From Aspidiotus rigidus (taxonomy: Eukaryota > Arthropoda > Insecta > Hemiptera > Diaspididae), in NCBI GenBank assembly GCA_035079385.1, contig JAVHKY010000015.1, forward strand, positions 5,022,001 through 5,086,000: DNA of 64,000 nt. The letters run 5' to 3'. The position numbers and the translations under genes were made by a program. The notes beneath the pieces are model-generated. The model ran no database searches and was not told the origin of the DNA. It saw nothing but the letters and a program-made list of their open reading frames with translations. The first letter of the stretch is position 1. The number at the start of each line of letters is the position of its first letter. Below are positions 36,068 through 47,279 of this stretch, piece after piece.

Positions 36068-39000
36068 AATATTAGTGCTCTATTTACACGTCACTCACTC
36101 ATTATGAGTTCCGATAATGAATTTTTTTGTTTTCCTAAATAAGGCCATTCATCAATTACTTTAGGGTCTCAGGGAAGAGGGCGGGTTGGAAAATCTCTAC
36201 ATGACTTCACTTGGTGGCGGGAGGGTAGGAGGTCATTCTTATTTGTATACAAGTTTTTTCACGAGTCAAAAGTATAGCAAAATTCATCTTTAGAGCGAGC
36301 GAAAAGACAATCACGCGTACCACTTTAAAAATTTAGAGAAAACGCTTTTATTAGAATTTTTTGTAAAATCTTACGTAAGAATGGGAAGGTCAACAAATCC
36401 TATGTATCCTTATATGAGGGTGAGGGGGTCGAAAATAGGCAAACCCGACCTTGCGTAATTGATGAACGACTCAAAGAGGCTTAGTCTAGATAGAGGATGG
36501 AGTCTGCCAACTCTTCTGAGGAACTTGATAGAAAATCTCAACTATAGCCTACTCATGGGAGACGTAAACCAGAAGAATTTCGAGGTGGTAAAAGTCTGTA
36601 ACTCCTTTTCTTTCTTTTTTCTGATGTTGAGAGTACCTCTAGTGAGAGCAGATATCTCGAGTTCTCTGGTACGAGTATAATTTTTTTTTTTTATACTGTA
36701 GATCTAAAATATACGAAAGTAGAAATTGAAAAAAGGTCAATACTCCCGACGGTACTTATAACAATAAAAAGAGATTTTTCGGCACTGCCGTCGATATGCA
36801 AAATTTTTTTTTTTTAGGTGACCCACGGTTGACCAAAGAAAATGAATAATTCAAAAAATTCAAGAACATCCAAGAAGGCGACACAATTTTTCACTACAAT
36901 CAGTCCACCTCTAATCGTGTTTTCAACATCAGTAAGTTTTTTGCATCCTTCTTAAGTAAAGCACTTAATTTTCTCGCTTCTCTGTATATGTCTTCAAACT
37001 TTGCGTGGATGGGCTTCAGGCCTATATATCAGATTAATAACAGAACTCATTTCGCGCGTAAATTGAGCGTAAGTTTTATTAATTAGAGGTACGATGGAAA
37101 ATATTGCCAAGACACCGGATTATGATTAGCAACAATTTGATATTGCCAGACTCGCGAAAGCGCTATCATAGAAAATATTGCGTACTAATAAATTAGGATT
37201 ATGAAAAAATATTTCACGACAGCGCCGACGCCCACCACCATCACCGCCTTACAACATGATGTACTACGACACCCAAGAAATATACGATGTACGGGAGTAA
37301 TACGACATCAAATATATAGAAAATTATTTCTTTCAGCCCTATAAAAAGATCAATAACGATTAATCGAGCGAGCACAATTTTTATTAAAAATGATTATTAT
37401 ACGTTCGCCTTTGCGAACCGTCCATCATTTATTTCGTGAACATTTTAAAGATAGAGAGAGGAAGAGGGGACGTGATAAAATATCTCACGTTCGCACATGT
37501 CACAACAAAAATGATTTTTACTATCGATTATCATTCATACCTACTTCTTATATTAGTAAATATATGTAATGAGGTATATAAAATGAATTCCGCTCCACAG
37601 GTTGTTATTGTATACCAGTCTTCATCATAACCGCGTATATCTATGTACTTTCATGGTACACGAAGTATTATAATAGCTTGTACTTTTTTCCATCTTTTTT
37701 TTCTTCACTGTTCTGTCTTTTTTTCACCTGAAATGTTCAGTACGAATTGCATTTTTATTGCGGATATTTTACACTCATGTGCTCCGATTTTGTGACTCGT
37801 GGCACCCCGTCGTTCGTTTCAATGCAGCTTTATAGTAGCACGTTTATTCCTTTTCTAGAGTTTACAAGTAAACAAGTTAAGATGCAAACGTGATTATGCC
37901 TATCTTACTGTACGAGTGCGGTATAAGCGATTTACTGAAGGGTACCCGTGTGGGAAGCAGCCCTGACTCTTCAAGCCTTAGCCTACCTATTGCTTGATAT
38001 ACACTACTTGTTTTATGTTGTTTTTGTGATCGGCCGCGAAATCGTCTTGTGTGGTCCGCACTAGTCTCTTGTGTTCTCCACCGGTTCATACACCTTGCTC
38101 TTGACTTGGTGTACGTCTATTTGCGGGAAGGGGGCACGCACGCGGACTATGATATGTTAGTCTGTGTATACGATGTGCACTGTTTTTTTTTTTTTCTTTC
38201 TTTTTTAAGTTGTCAGAGCACGAAAGATACCGTTGCTGCGGTTCGCTCTTACCCACACCTCTTCTACCACCGCCCTCACCGCCATCGTCAATATTGCTCT
38301 ACTGTTAGTTGATTTATTCTCTCGTATGTTTGTATACATTAGGTGTGCAGAAAACCGGAAAATTGATCCAAGACACAATCTGACGGATTTGGATCGAATA
38401 ATTATTTTATCCCGGGTTATATTTTCAGTATACCTCTGCTTTTCGATTTTTTCCAGTATAATTTCCACATTTTTTCGCAATAGTGCGTTTTTTTTTTTTT
38501 TTTTTTTTTTCAATCAAGAAGATAATTGCACGTTGTGTTGAGACCCTCGTCGTATCTTCACGCGACATTTATTCGTATAATATATGTATTGCACGTACGT
38601 ATATAGGTAGGTGATGTAGACACAGACAGACATTATAATCCCTCTTTATTTTATAATATTGATGCGTGGTAAGGTAGCCATTTTTCTCTATATCTTTCTT
38701 ACAAAATTAATTCTGTATTTTTTTCCCCATCACATGGGTAAGAAAGCAGGAACGCGAGTAACGCGTGTTGCCAGCCAATACCCGCTCATTACGGAGTAAA
38801 TTAGTTGAATACCACAATTGTCGGTAATTAGATAGGTATAATAATAAATTCGTGAAGGAATTTTTGTGCTTTAATGACGATGAAAAGTAATTTCTGTGCT
38901 CGCGCGCGTATAAGTAGAAAAAATATATATTGTGCCAGAAATAATGTTGAAAAAAAACTCCACCGTATTATATAGGTGCCAGTATAATTAGGAAATTCAA

Positions 39001-39255
39001 ACTTTGAATATATTTGAAGTGATGACATTAACATTTGCAAGGATTCTGTTTACTGATGATGATGAATCTTGACAGTTCATCTGTATATCAGTTTTTCAAT
39101 GAATAATAAAAATAAATTTAAACATAAAATTGACCTTGATATTTTGATTTGGATATATTGACAAAATTTTGAACTAGTTAAAGGTGATATTCATATTATT
39201 TTAAAATTTTCTACGCGACAGGTATTTTAAATTTTAACCAGAATTGAAAATAAAA
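36068..39255. other. Noncoding sequence with homopolymer tracts
   Basis: Includes a run of 22 or more T at about 38490, an 11-T run at about 36680 and another T run at about 38182. The patch 38040-38330 is richer in CG and carries frames on both strands with no recognisable content. No supported gene. Confidence 0.4.
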
Positions 39256-39260
39256 AACAC

Positions 39261-39500
39261 TTAGAAGTCTCTTATGTAGTGTAATTCAGAACATTGTTGA
39301 AATATTCGTACGTGTAAAAACCAGACGAGTCGTTTGTTCAGGATTTTTCCTAACATTTTTGTGAGGGTACTTAGTAAAAACACGGTGCAGTCGCCTGAGT
39401 AATACACGACTTTTCCTCTCACAATGCAAATCTGGGAATCCAACTGCAAGGAGATCCCGAAAAAGAAAAAAATCGATATCGAAACCAAAGAAGCAACCAA
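39261..39500 (-). pseudogene. LINE reverse-transcriptase fragment (finger region)
   Basis: The minus-strand frame contains FLLSTLTKMLGKILNKRLVW. This fits the block following RPISL in non-LTR reverse transcriptases (LLSxLxKxLExIINKRLxWFLE). Upstream residues are not recognisable and the catalytic motifs are missing. It lies in the same orientation as, and downstream of, the RT fragment at 41850-42190. The two may be parts of one old element split by later insertions, or two copies. Confidence 0.5.
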
Positions 39501-39634
39501 TCACCCATCGGCTATCCCTCATTCCTCCTCTCACGCTTCTATCTTTCCGAACGCATTAACAAATAAATATATCGCACCTGAGTCTGGTTCACTCGTTGGT
39601 CTAAGCTCAAATCTCACTCAAAGAAGTTGGTCAA

Positions 39635-39862
39635 AATTGAAAATGGTATTCCCATCTCCTGAGACACCTCAAATCAACTATGAACCTGAACTACTATCAA
39701 TTATGTATACACGAAAAGATGACGTGTAAATCAATAATTAATTAAGAATGAAGTCACCAAGATAATCTCGTAGTACACTTGATGAAGACTAAAATACCAA
39801 AAAATTGTCCTCAATTCATTCAAACTCAAGGTTTTTACTATCGAGTATGAATAATAATAATG
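39635..39862 (+). repeat. Local repeat unit 1 of 3 (about 220 bp)
   Basis: Contains, in order, TTCCCATCTCCTGAGACACC, AACTACTATCAATTA, ATACACGAAAAG, GAAGTCACCAAGA, CACTTGATGAAGACTA and AATAATAATGAAAA. The same order recurs at 41013 and, more diverged, at 41270. Confidence 0.65.
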
Positions 39863-39864
39863 AA

Positions 39865-40160
39865 AAGGAAACTTGTTTCATCGGGGTTAAGGGGGGGGGG
39901 GGTGTCGGAAAAAACATCCGCCGACCGGCAAAGCTCCGAGGTGGAAATTTATCCAAATCTGCCTCCTATAGTAGCTCGGAAATCGATTTAGTCCCTTCAA
40001 GTTAATGGATATGCAATGCTTTATACACCAATTGATTTAGCCCCTTCAATGAGCCAGGTATGCAGTGCTTCATACACCGTAAGACCCAGAACGCTCTTCT
40101 AAGGTACTCCATAAAACAGATTCTCCGTCTCAACTCCCTTAATAAACCCGTGAATTTTTT
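39865..40160 (+). repeat. GAA-hairpin repeat family, copy D
   Basis: AAGGAAACTTGTTTCATCGG followed by a G run, then CCGACCGGCAAAGC and CCCCTTCAATGAGCCAGG, matches copy C at 45580 in order. The right end is CATAAAACAGATTCTCCG at about 40112, followed by AACTCCCTTAATAAACCCG. It inserted directly after repeat unit 1. Confidence 0.55.
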
Positions 40161-40399
40161 TAAGTCCGTCAATAGGGGAAAGAGGACGAAATACAGCCTC
40201 AGCAAAGATATGAAATGAATACAACATCAAAATGAAGTTTACCTCAAAACTACTTATCTGATCCTCAAAACAATTGCAGTTGCACATCTTTAGACATAAC
40301 ACTATAATCCGTCGAAGTTTTAGTGGGAAAAAATTCATCCAGTAACCTTCATTATTTAATAAATTTGAAACGATGCTCAGAATTATCATCTGTAATCAC

Positions 40400-40862
40400 T
40401 AGGGCAAGTAAAAATATTTTTCACATATTTTTTTCACTACTAGTTATGACGTAAATAGTTCGAAAATCATCCGTTTCAGCATAACTTGGGTACCCCATTG
40501 AAATTTAATAGCACATATTTTTACATATTTTGTAAAAAAAAAAATATTTTCACATATTTTCCATGTTTTCCATGTTTTCCCTAAAAGCTAATTTTAACTC
40601 GATTTCTCGCAACTTATTGTGAAATTTTGGACATTTTTAGAGGTAATAGGCAAAATTTTTTGTTCAACAATCTGCACATGCATATGTTCATCAACTGCAA
40701 TCAAAGTCTTTTTTAATATTTCTTTTATTAAATTGATTTTTAGAATTTTTTATACTCAAATTGACGTTTTCTTTAAAAAAATTTATTAGCACATATTTCC
40801 ACATATTTTGAGATTTAAAAAAAATATTTCGGACGGATAAAAAAATATTTTTACTTGCCCTA
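40400..40862 (+). mobile_element. hAT-type MITE, 463 bp, with perfect 8-bp target duplication
   Basis: The ends are perfect 22-bp inverted repeats starting TAGGGCAAGTAAAAATATTT. They are flanked by GTAATCAC at 40392-40399 and 40863-40870. The duplication fits the hAT consensus nTnnnnAn exactly. The interior is A/T-rich and repeats CACATATTTT-type motifs near both ends (about 40421, 40512, 40548, 40790). There is no transposase frame, so it is nonautonomous. The intact ends and duplication suggest fairly recent insertion. The minus-strand frame 40691-40972 crosses the boundary and is not a gene. Confidence 0.85.
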
Positions 40863-41012
40863 GTAATCACCAATACGGTTTGTGAAAAATAGGAAAAGTC
40901 GGTAAAAACGAGCCTTAACGGAAAAATGTTTTTTATTTCGAGAGAAAGAAAAAACAAACTTCTTGATTTCAAAAAAATAAAATAAAAATAAAAAATAAAA
41001 AAAAGTAATTAT

Positions 41013-41230
41013 TGAAAATAATGTTCCCATCTCCTGAGATACCTCAAATCAGCTATCAACTACTATCAATTACCTATACGCGAAAAGTTATGTGTAAATC
41101 AATAATAAATTTGAATAAAATGAAGTCACCAAGAGTCTCGCAGCACACTTGATGAAGACCAGAAAATTGTCCTCAATTCATTCCATCTCGAGGTTTTCAC
41201 TATCGAATATGACTAATAATAATGAAAAAT
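41013..41230 (+). repeat. Local repeat unit 2 of 3
   Basis: Repeats the landmark order of the unit at 39635 (TTCCCATCTCCTGAGATACC, CAACTACTATCAATTAC, GAAGTCACCAAGAG, CACTTGATGAAGACCAG, AATAATAATGAAAA). An A-rich tract (40975-41008) precedes it. Confidence 0.65.
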
Positions 41231-41269
41231 AAATAAAAATAAAATTAAGCTAAGAGGCGTAATTCTCGA

Positions 41270-41455
41270 TCACCTCCGATTATAGGCATACACCTCAAGT
41301 CAAAAATAAACTACTATATCAATTGTTTATACACGAAAAAATGATGTATAAATTAATAATAAAATATTTACCTAAGAATGAAGTCACCAAGATAGTCTTG
41401 CAGCACACTTGATGAAGACTAAAAAATTGTCCACAATCATTCAGACTCAATAAGC
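41270..41455 (+). repeat. Local repeat unit 3 of 3, diverged
   Basis: Keeps ACCTCAAGTCA, AACTACTATATCAATTG, ATACACGAAAAAATG, GAAGTCACCAAGATAGTC and CACTTGATGAAGACTAAAA in the order of units 1 and 2, but is more diverged at its start. Confidence 0.55.
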
Positions 41456-41849
41456 GAACGGTGATCGTGACTTGAAACTGAAGGTGATTTTTTAGTTTTT
41501 CTTCAATTTCTCCAAAAATAATGAATTTAGGCATGTACTTGTAAGAAACAAAATTGAAGAGCGAAAAATTTTCTTTCAAATGAAAATATTTTTGAGATTT
41601 TAAAAAGTTCGAGAATTTTGCGCGACGCAGCGCTGCCCGGTCCCAATAGGTGCTGTGAGAAGCGGGATACAAGGGTACTAAATTTCTAGGTAAAAAGAAT
41701 GAATATATTTCAAAAAAATTAAAATTTTTCGAGAATTTCTCAACCGATTCTCAAAAAATTGTAAGTTTAGATATAACGTTATATGGCCAAGTTACAAAAA
41801 AATCTATCGGGTAGTTTCGGAGGAGTTCCGCGGACAAAAAAATCTTATA

Positions 41850-42190
41850 ATAATAAATAATAATAGTAGGCCTATAAGGAAACCTGAACGGACAGGTGTA
41901 ATACCTCTTTTTTCCATCAGGAAAAGTTGGTAAAAGATTGGTCGGTAAAAAAGAGGGACAGTCGGGTCTTTGTTTGGTTCGAGAATGGGAATTACTTTTG
42001 CTAGTTTTCATATTGCTCAGAATATGGAGGAGTTGAAGATTCTATTTAGGGGGAAGGTGAAGCTAGAGATTGCTTGTGATGAGTAGAATTCTTGTAAAAA
42101 CACTGTAAGGATTTGGTCATAGCCGGGTGCTGAGGATTTGGAGCATTGTTTTATGGTGATTAGGACTTCGTTAACCATGGTGGGGAGATG
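41850..42190 (-). pseudogene. LINE reverse-transcriptase N-terminal fragment
   Basis: One minus-strand frame reads MVNEVLITIKQCSKSSAPGY, DQILTVFLQEFY, PLNRIFNSSIF, two stops within four codons, then AKVIPILEPNKDPTVPLFYR and PI, and a few residues later PVRSGFLIG. The elements SAPGxD, FNxSL, AKVIPIxKPNKDP and YRPI are hallmarks of the start of the reverse-transcriptase domain in Jockey/I-like non-LTR retrotransposons. The frame is constant from 42178 to at least 41870, so decay is mainly by stops. Palm motifs are absent. Confidence 0.75.
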
Positions 42191-42364
42191 GAGAAGAATA
42201 AGTTAGTCCTACAGATGTCCTCAAATTACTCATTGTCTGTAAATGGAGACATGTAGTAACTTCGTGAAGACTATTCAAAGGGGGAGTTGGCAGATGAGAT
42301 TTTTCCAATTTCTCAAGTTTTTGTATTCTTTTTTTTTTTTTTTTTTTTTTGCCCTAATATATGT

Positions 42365-42480
42365 GTAAGTCTGTAGTGACAGCTCACGAAATACAACAAT
42401 ACTTCTGAGAATGCAGTGAGAACACTGTATCAACAAAAGCATTGTTGTATTTCGTGAACTGTACTACGCTACAAACTTAC
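42365..42480. mobile_element. Foldback element, 116 bp
   Basis: Left arm GTAAGTCTGTAGTG... (42365-42400) and right arm (42441-42480) are inverted copies sharing CTCACGAAATACAACAAT, with a small gap. The loop is about 40 bases. It directly follows a T run of about 22. No clear target duplication was found. A further copy of the arm lies at 42802. Confidence 0.55.
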
Positions 42481-42801
42481 AAGCAGTTTTCGAAATATGA
42501 CAGAACATCGAGCGCGGATTAAATGATTAATGCCCTGGTGGTTTTAAGAGGCAAATTGACCCGCCAGTGATAAGAGGCGCCCGCTGGTTGTCAGGGGATC
42601 CAGCCAAATCTTTGAATTTTGGTAGTCGATGACTCCCTTCCTAAAGTGGGGGGTGTAAGATTCCGTCACTCGCAATCTCGGTAATAGCGCTACTCGCTGA
42701 GAGGTTTAGTATATTAAGCAAAGGAACGGTTGATGTTATCATCTTCCGAGCTACGACATGTCGATAGCACACAATCGGTACTGTGAACTTTTTGTTGATT
42801 T

Positions 42802-42876
42802 GTATAAATCCGTAGCGTAGTACAGCTCACGAAATTACAACGACTATACTCTGAGATTACAGTGTTCAATACTGAT
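42802..42876 (+). repeat. Partial copy of the 42365 foldback
   Basis: CCGTAGCGTAGTACAGCTCA followed by CGAAATTACAACGA and CTGAGATTACAGTG parallels the left half of the element at 42365. The right half is missing. Confidence 0.5.
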
Positions 42877-42952
42877 AAAATTTTTGCACTGTTCGCTAAT
42901 TCCAGCTTCTAATAGAATCGATACGTTTTTGTATAAAATTACGATCATCCAT

Positions 42953-43112
42953 AATGAAGAGGGTACTCAAAGAAGTAACACGAAAGGAGATGCAGAGGAC
43001 CGCACGAAAATTGAAAACACGAGCGCTATTAGCCGAAAGCGCCCGTGTTTTCAATTTTCGTGCGGTCCTCTGCATCTCCTTTCGTGTTACTCCTTTGAAT
43101 ATTCTCTTCATT
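42953..43112. repeat. Long near-perfect hairpin: two 75-bp arms, 10-nt loop
   Basis: Arms 42953-43027 and 43038-43112 are inverted copies, with five differences in 75 positions, all transitions. The loop is ATTAGCCGAA. Because of the symmetry both strands encode almost the same open peptide (VTRKEMQRTARKLKTRAL). No target duplication is obvious. Transcription from either side would give a long double-stranded RNA stem of the kind Dicer processes. Alternatively it is a recent inverted duplication. I see no promoter. Confidence 0.8.
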
Positions 43113-43119
43113 CAGCTTT

Positions 43120-45575
43120 TAACTTTCGGCGTCTTTGTCTATATAAACCAGACATAGATAAAATTAACTTAATTTAATGATACAAAATAATACATTTTTT
43201 CATGAATAAATTTCTAAATTTTCATTTTCCGTGGAAAAGCTAATAGTTTCCAGAATAAAACAATTTTTGCCAATACTTCTACAATATTTTTTTACACGAC
43301 GTGTTTCCGTCGACCAGCATCCTTCTTCAAGTGTGTATCAATTGTGAAATTTGAAAGGAGAATATACGCATGTTGAGTTTGAAATTGCGAAGTATCTGTC
43401 CCGTGTATCACTTTGGAACCTCATCTAATGAATCCATTTTATACTTCAGCGAGAAACAGTGTCTATACTGAGAGTGGACCTCTCTTAATTAGAATATTGT
43501 GCTGAAACAAATCGATGAACTGTAAGGCATTCAGTTGATCGGCAATCACAGAATTTCATTTTCGATGCATATTTAGGATGAGCTAATCTCGCTAAGAGAA
43601 ATACCAGTCTTCTACATTCTCGCGAACGCGAGTATCGGTGTAAGTGATCATGGAAAACGATAAAAGTTAGCCACCCTTTGCTTTCGTGAAATTATCTCGA
43701 GTGCGAGGTCGTAGTTCACTCGGCTGATCAATTGTCACACCATCAACCCTTATGTTTCGATCAATGTTTAAAGTATGTACAGAATGTCGTTAGACGACGA
43801 ATCGGCTACCCTTCTAGTTTATGTTTCACGTAGCCGTTTACATTTCCATTTATTAACGCTCTAACGCTTTATTTTCCGCATTTTACTGGTCTTCACTTCG
43901 CCCCGATACAATTTATCGACTTTACACATTTTCCAAATTGTTCACCACGCGTAGCATAAACGTTTATATTGTCGCGGGAGAGTCCCGGCGTGTAATCCAC
44001 TCCCGGGTATATCTTCGACGCCACCTTTTGCACTATATAGCGTTGCGTTAGGGTTTGTCGATCCCTTCTTTTTTTTTTTTTCAATTCTCACTTCTTTTGT
44101 AAAGTTAAATTAGCGAGAAAAATTTGAAAAATTCAATAACGCCGTCGAGTTTTTGATCTGTGTATAGTTTGAGAAGGGGGATGGCATGCAAAATTGTAAG
44201 TATTGCGTTGCGCTCGCGTAAGTTGACGTACTGTTCTCTCTAATCAGGTAAGTTGCACGCTTCTTTGTTCGCCCCTTTCTTTTCTTTTCTCTATATCGAA
44301 TTTCTTCATTTATGTCCCGGAATAATGAACGGTAAAATTTGACTTCGAACTGACGGCGTGCATCCAAAGGGTGAGCGAGACAACTTTTCTCAAGAGTTGT
44401 AAATAATGAATCTGGGAAGTTCAATTATATGCTATAAGCTTGTAAGGATTGCACATCATGAGTATCCGTGCACTTTTGTCATGTGAGCGATGGCGTTGTT
44501 TGCTCAATGCAGCATAGAAAAAAAAGAAAAAGGATGGTAATCTATATGGTCGTATAAGTGTGCAAAATTATAATTAAGTGTGCATGTTATGTTTGAAAGA
44601 GTCTAGAAATACATGTTTCTACAACAATATTTAGGGGAATAAGTACTTGTATGTATGACAAAAGACAAATAAGCTCGTTGGATAACGTTTCCTTTGTCGA
44701 CGATGGACGAATCAGAAGTGTCGTCCAGTCTTCCCTTTGATCTTCCTGTTGAAGTGTTTACCCTGTTCGTACTCGTATATCAACATATTCGCTTTCAGCT
44801 CGCCTTTTGTAATTCTCAACTTGGATGTTGATATAAATTTTAACCGTCGTGCGTCTGTGTGTAAGTTAGCTCTAATTGTCTTGATTATCACGTTACTCAA
44901 TAAGATAATTATAACATGTTCTTTCGTGACCTCGCTGAAATATACAAAGAGTTTTATTTTCAATCTTAATTAACGTTTACCTTGAGTATGAAAACATTTT
45001 GACGTTTGTATTTTCCCAATTTCTCTGGCTTGTGAAAAGGAATTGACGTATGTCTAAACCCAAAAAAGTTTTCTAAGATATCAATTAAATACGGCTACGA
45101 ATTAGGAGAAAAACTAAGATTAGAGTAATTAAAATTTCGATTTTAGAGAAGTCTATTCTCTGAATTGCAGCGTTTAAATAAGAAAGAATTCATACTTGAT
45201 TGTTTGTTGAAAATTTGACGATTATTCGAACCAGGCAGCGCTAGCACTACGCTGCTGTGGGGAATGATTGTCAGAGGTATAGGGTATGTGGGAGAAAAAT
45301 TAAACGCTCAAATGACACTTGAGTGAAGCAGATTTGGCTTCTTTATATCCTATAGAAGATATCCACAAACACAAATTCTACAATTTAGGTGGAATGACAA
45401 AACCTTCTATTCCGCTTCATTCGAGAGAAATTTTCTCATTTTTCTCCCAAGTACCATCACAGTTTCGATACCTCTCCCGTATTTGACAAGAGTACCACAT
45501 TTGTTGAACGAAACACGCGTGTTCTTGGAGATCCTAGCAGATGCGCGGTTTGAATAGGACTCCTAGTAGATGATA
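43120..45575. other. Noncoding sequence
   Basis: No recognisable gene. CAGGTAAGTTG at about 44245 (plus) is a perfect splice-donor consensus, but no exon is definable before it. The minus frame 44110-44424 contains LDARRQFEVKFYRSLFRD and a basic run with no known domain. Frames at 44712-44973 overlap on both strands. Confidence 0.35.
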
Positions 45576-45579
45576 TTGC

Positions 45580-45995
45580 GCAGGGAACCTGTTTTATCGG
45601 GGGGGGGGGGACGTCTACCAGCCGGCAGAGCCCGGAGCTCAAAAATTTTCCTTCTCCTATCATATACATATATCTCGGTGGTTGGTGTACATAGTCTGGA
45701 AGATAGCCCCTTCGAGTAACTAGATATTCAATGCTTCATTCACCAATTGACTTGGCCCCTTCAATGAGCCAGATATGCCACGCTTCAAACACCGGAAGAC
45801 TCAGAACGTCCTGAGGTATTCTAAGTCCTCCTCCTGTCATATACAGCCAAGTCCTATTCCTATTATATATAGGTCCAGAGGCCGGGCCTGTGACGTTTTA
45901 ATTTGATGACGTCATAGATCTGGTATGAGATCTCACGCCCCATAAAACAGATTCCCCGCCACCCTTCGTTTAACTCCTTTAAAGAAACCGTAAGT
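45580..45995 (+). repeat. GAA-hairpin repeat family, copy C
   Basis: Starts GCAGGGAACCTGTTTTATCG, with stem CAGG/CCTG around GAA, then a G run. It continues with CCAGCCGGCAGAGCCCGGAG and CCCCTTCAATGAGCCAG, shared with copy D. The right end is CATAAAACAGATTCCCCGCC (about 45941-45960) followed by CGTTTAACTCC, the inverted counterpart of the start. A TGACGTCAT palindrome lies at about 45906. Confidence 0.65.
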
Positions 45996-45999
45996 TCTT

Positions 46000-46680
46000 G
46001 GATCTAGTTAATTCAACTTTATACGGTAGAACTAATTCTCTTTGATCTGAACAATATCTTATATTTTATTGGTCCATTTTCTACTGCATCTTTCACAAAT
46101 TTTCTTTGTTGTTTTCCCTCTAAATCCCCACAAAACTGATAATTTCTGTTATAAACTGTCTGATTAATGAATGATTTTTACAGCACCCACTTCCTAGAGA
46201 ATATTTCGAATATTCACCTGGAATTTTTGTTTTCAATTTGCTTCAACCTTAGTTCTTGGAGATGATTATACCCGGAGAAAAGGTTGACCAGTAGAGATGT
46301 GACTTGTTTGTTGGCTCGCATATGAACAGGAAATTAGCTTCAAAACCGAGCCATTTCTCGTTTGTTGGCAAGGGGAAGGGTCTATTTGGAAAATCAGATC
46401 AGTCGATCAAAAAATATACGAAGATAATGGCACGTAAGTGGTCCACTTGGAAAAGTCTCGTGGTGGATTAGAACCAATGAGTTATCAATATCCAAGCATA
46501 TATGTACCAAAATACCGTGGCCACATTTTACCAGACGACAGAAACCACCCTATTGAAGGTTTGATCAATATACAAACTAGTTTTAGTATTGGGACCACGC
46601 ATGAAAAAACTGTCACAAACTACCATCACGGCTTAATGACGGTTTTCCGAAAGCTTTTTGGCTGAGACTACTCCTGCGTC
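46000..46680. other. Noncoding sequence
   Basis: The open frame 46438-46665 starts at GTG and has no recognisable domain. No repeat ends were identified. Confidence 0.35.
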
Positions 46681-46683
46681 ACG

Positions 46684-46765
46684 AAAAATCGTCACGGTTT
46701 TTTGTCCCACTTGATGACTTCATCAGTAACCTTCACCTACTTTAGGGACTTGAGGACATTTTCGA
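46684..46765 (+). repeat. Dispersed repeat copy 1 flanking the MULE
   Basis: AAATCGTCACGGTTTTTTGT, CTTGATGACTTCATCAGT, then ACCTACTTTAGGGACTTG. The same order recurs at 48097 (with an intact GACGTCATC palindrome) and, shortened, at 48302. Further on, 46780-46950 is a loose array of ACTAGGCCTATA-type motifs. Confidence 0.65.
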
Positions 46766-46976
46766 TCTTCCCTATAATTTAGTACACTAGGCCTATACTA
46801 AGCTATAATATAGATTTTGACTACCTTCATCATACTTGTACTAGGCTACACTAGGCCTATAATAGGCTATAATTTTGACCATTGGTACTCTCATAATACG
46901 TGGCCAACAGTATACTATAACATACTGGGTCTATAGTAGTATACTAGGCATAATATATGGCTACCATTTAAAGTTA

Positions 46977-47274
46977 CGACAGAATAGTAGGTGAGAACGA
47001 CAGGAAAAATAGGTCATGCGACCACATAATAGTATCCCCGACTACACTAATTAATGAACGACAAAAAATATGAATTTGCGACAGGAAATTGTAATATGCG
47101 ACCTAATAAAATTTTCCACGACTGTTATTCACAATGCGCAGCTTAAAACAATAATAAACGGCATTTAGTACACGACAGAATTGTTCAGTAGAACGACCAT
47201 ACTTAAACCTTGACAAATGAAAATTAAAATCGACAAATTAAATTAAAAATTGACAAGTGAAACAAAAGTTGGCC
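46977..47274 (+). repeat. Left array of ACGACA-type motifs, about 20-bp period
   Basis: The C of CGAC (or a one-base variant) falls at 46977, 46998, 47019, 47039, 47059, 47079, 47099, 47119, 47139 (weak), 47159, 47173, 47194, 47211, 47231, 47251 and 47270. Most spacings are 20 or 21 bases, about two turns of B-DNA, so the motifs would face one side of the helix. The commonest form is ACGACAGAA. Towards the gene's stop codon it drifts to TTGACAA. Only the motif is repeated; the bases between differ. Confidence 0.75.
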
Positions 47275-47279
47275 ATTAT

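Noticed and set aside
38488..38512. Run of 22 or more T as a possible retrotransposon or processed-gene tail
   Set aside because: No adjacent retroelement sequence or target duplication. Similar runs occur at 42329 and elsewhere.
42896..43177. Open frames on both strands with the same peptide
   Set aside because: A direct consequence of the 75-bp inverted repeat, not two genes.
46977..47274. Regular motif spacing resembling a CRISPR array
   Set aside because: Repeats are only about 6-9 bases and imperfect, the DNA is eukaryotic, and the array is mirrored across a transposon. Subterminal transposon repeats explain it better.
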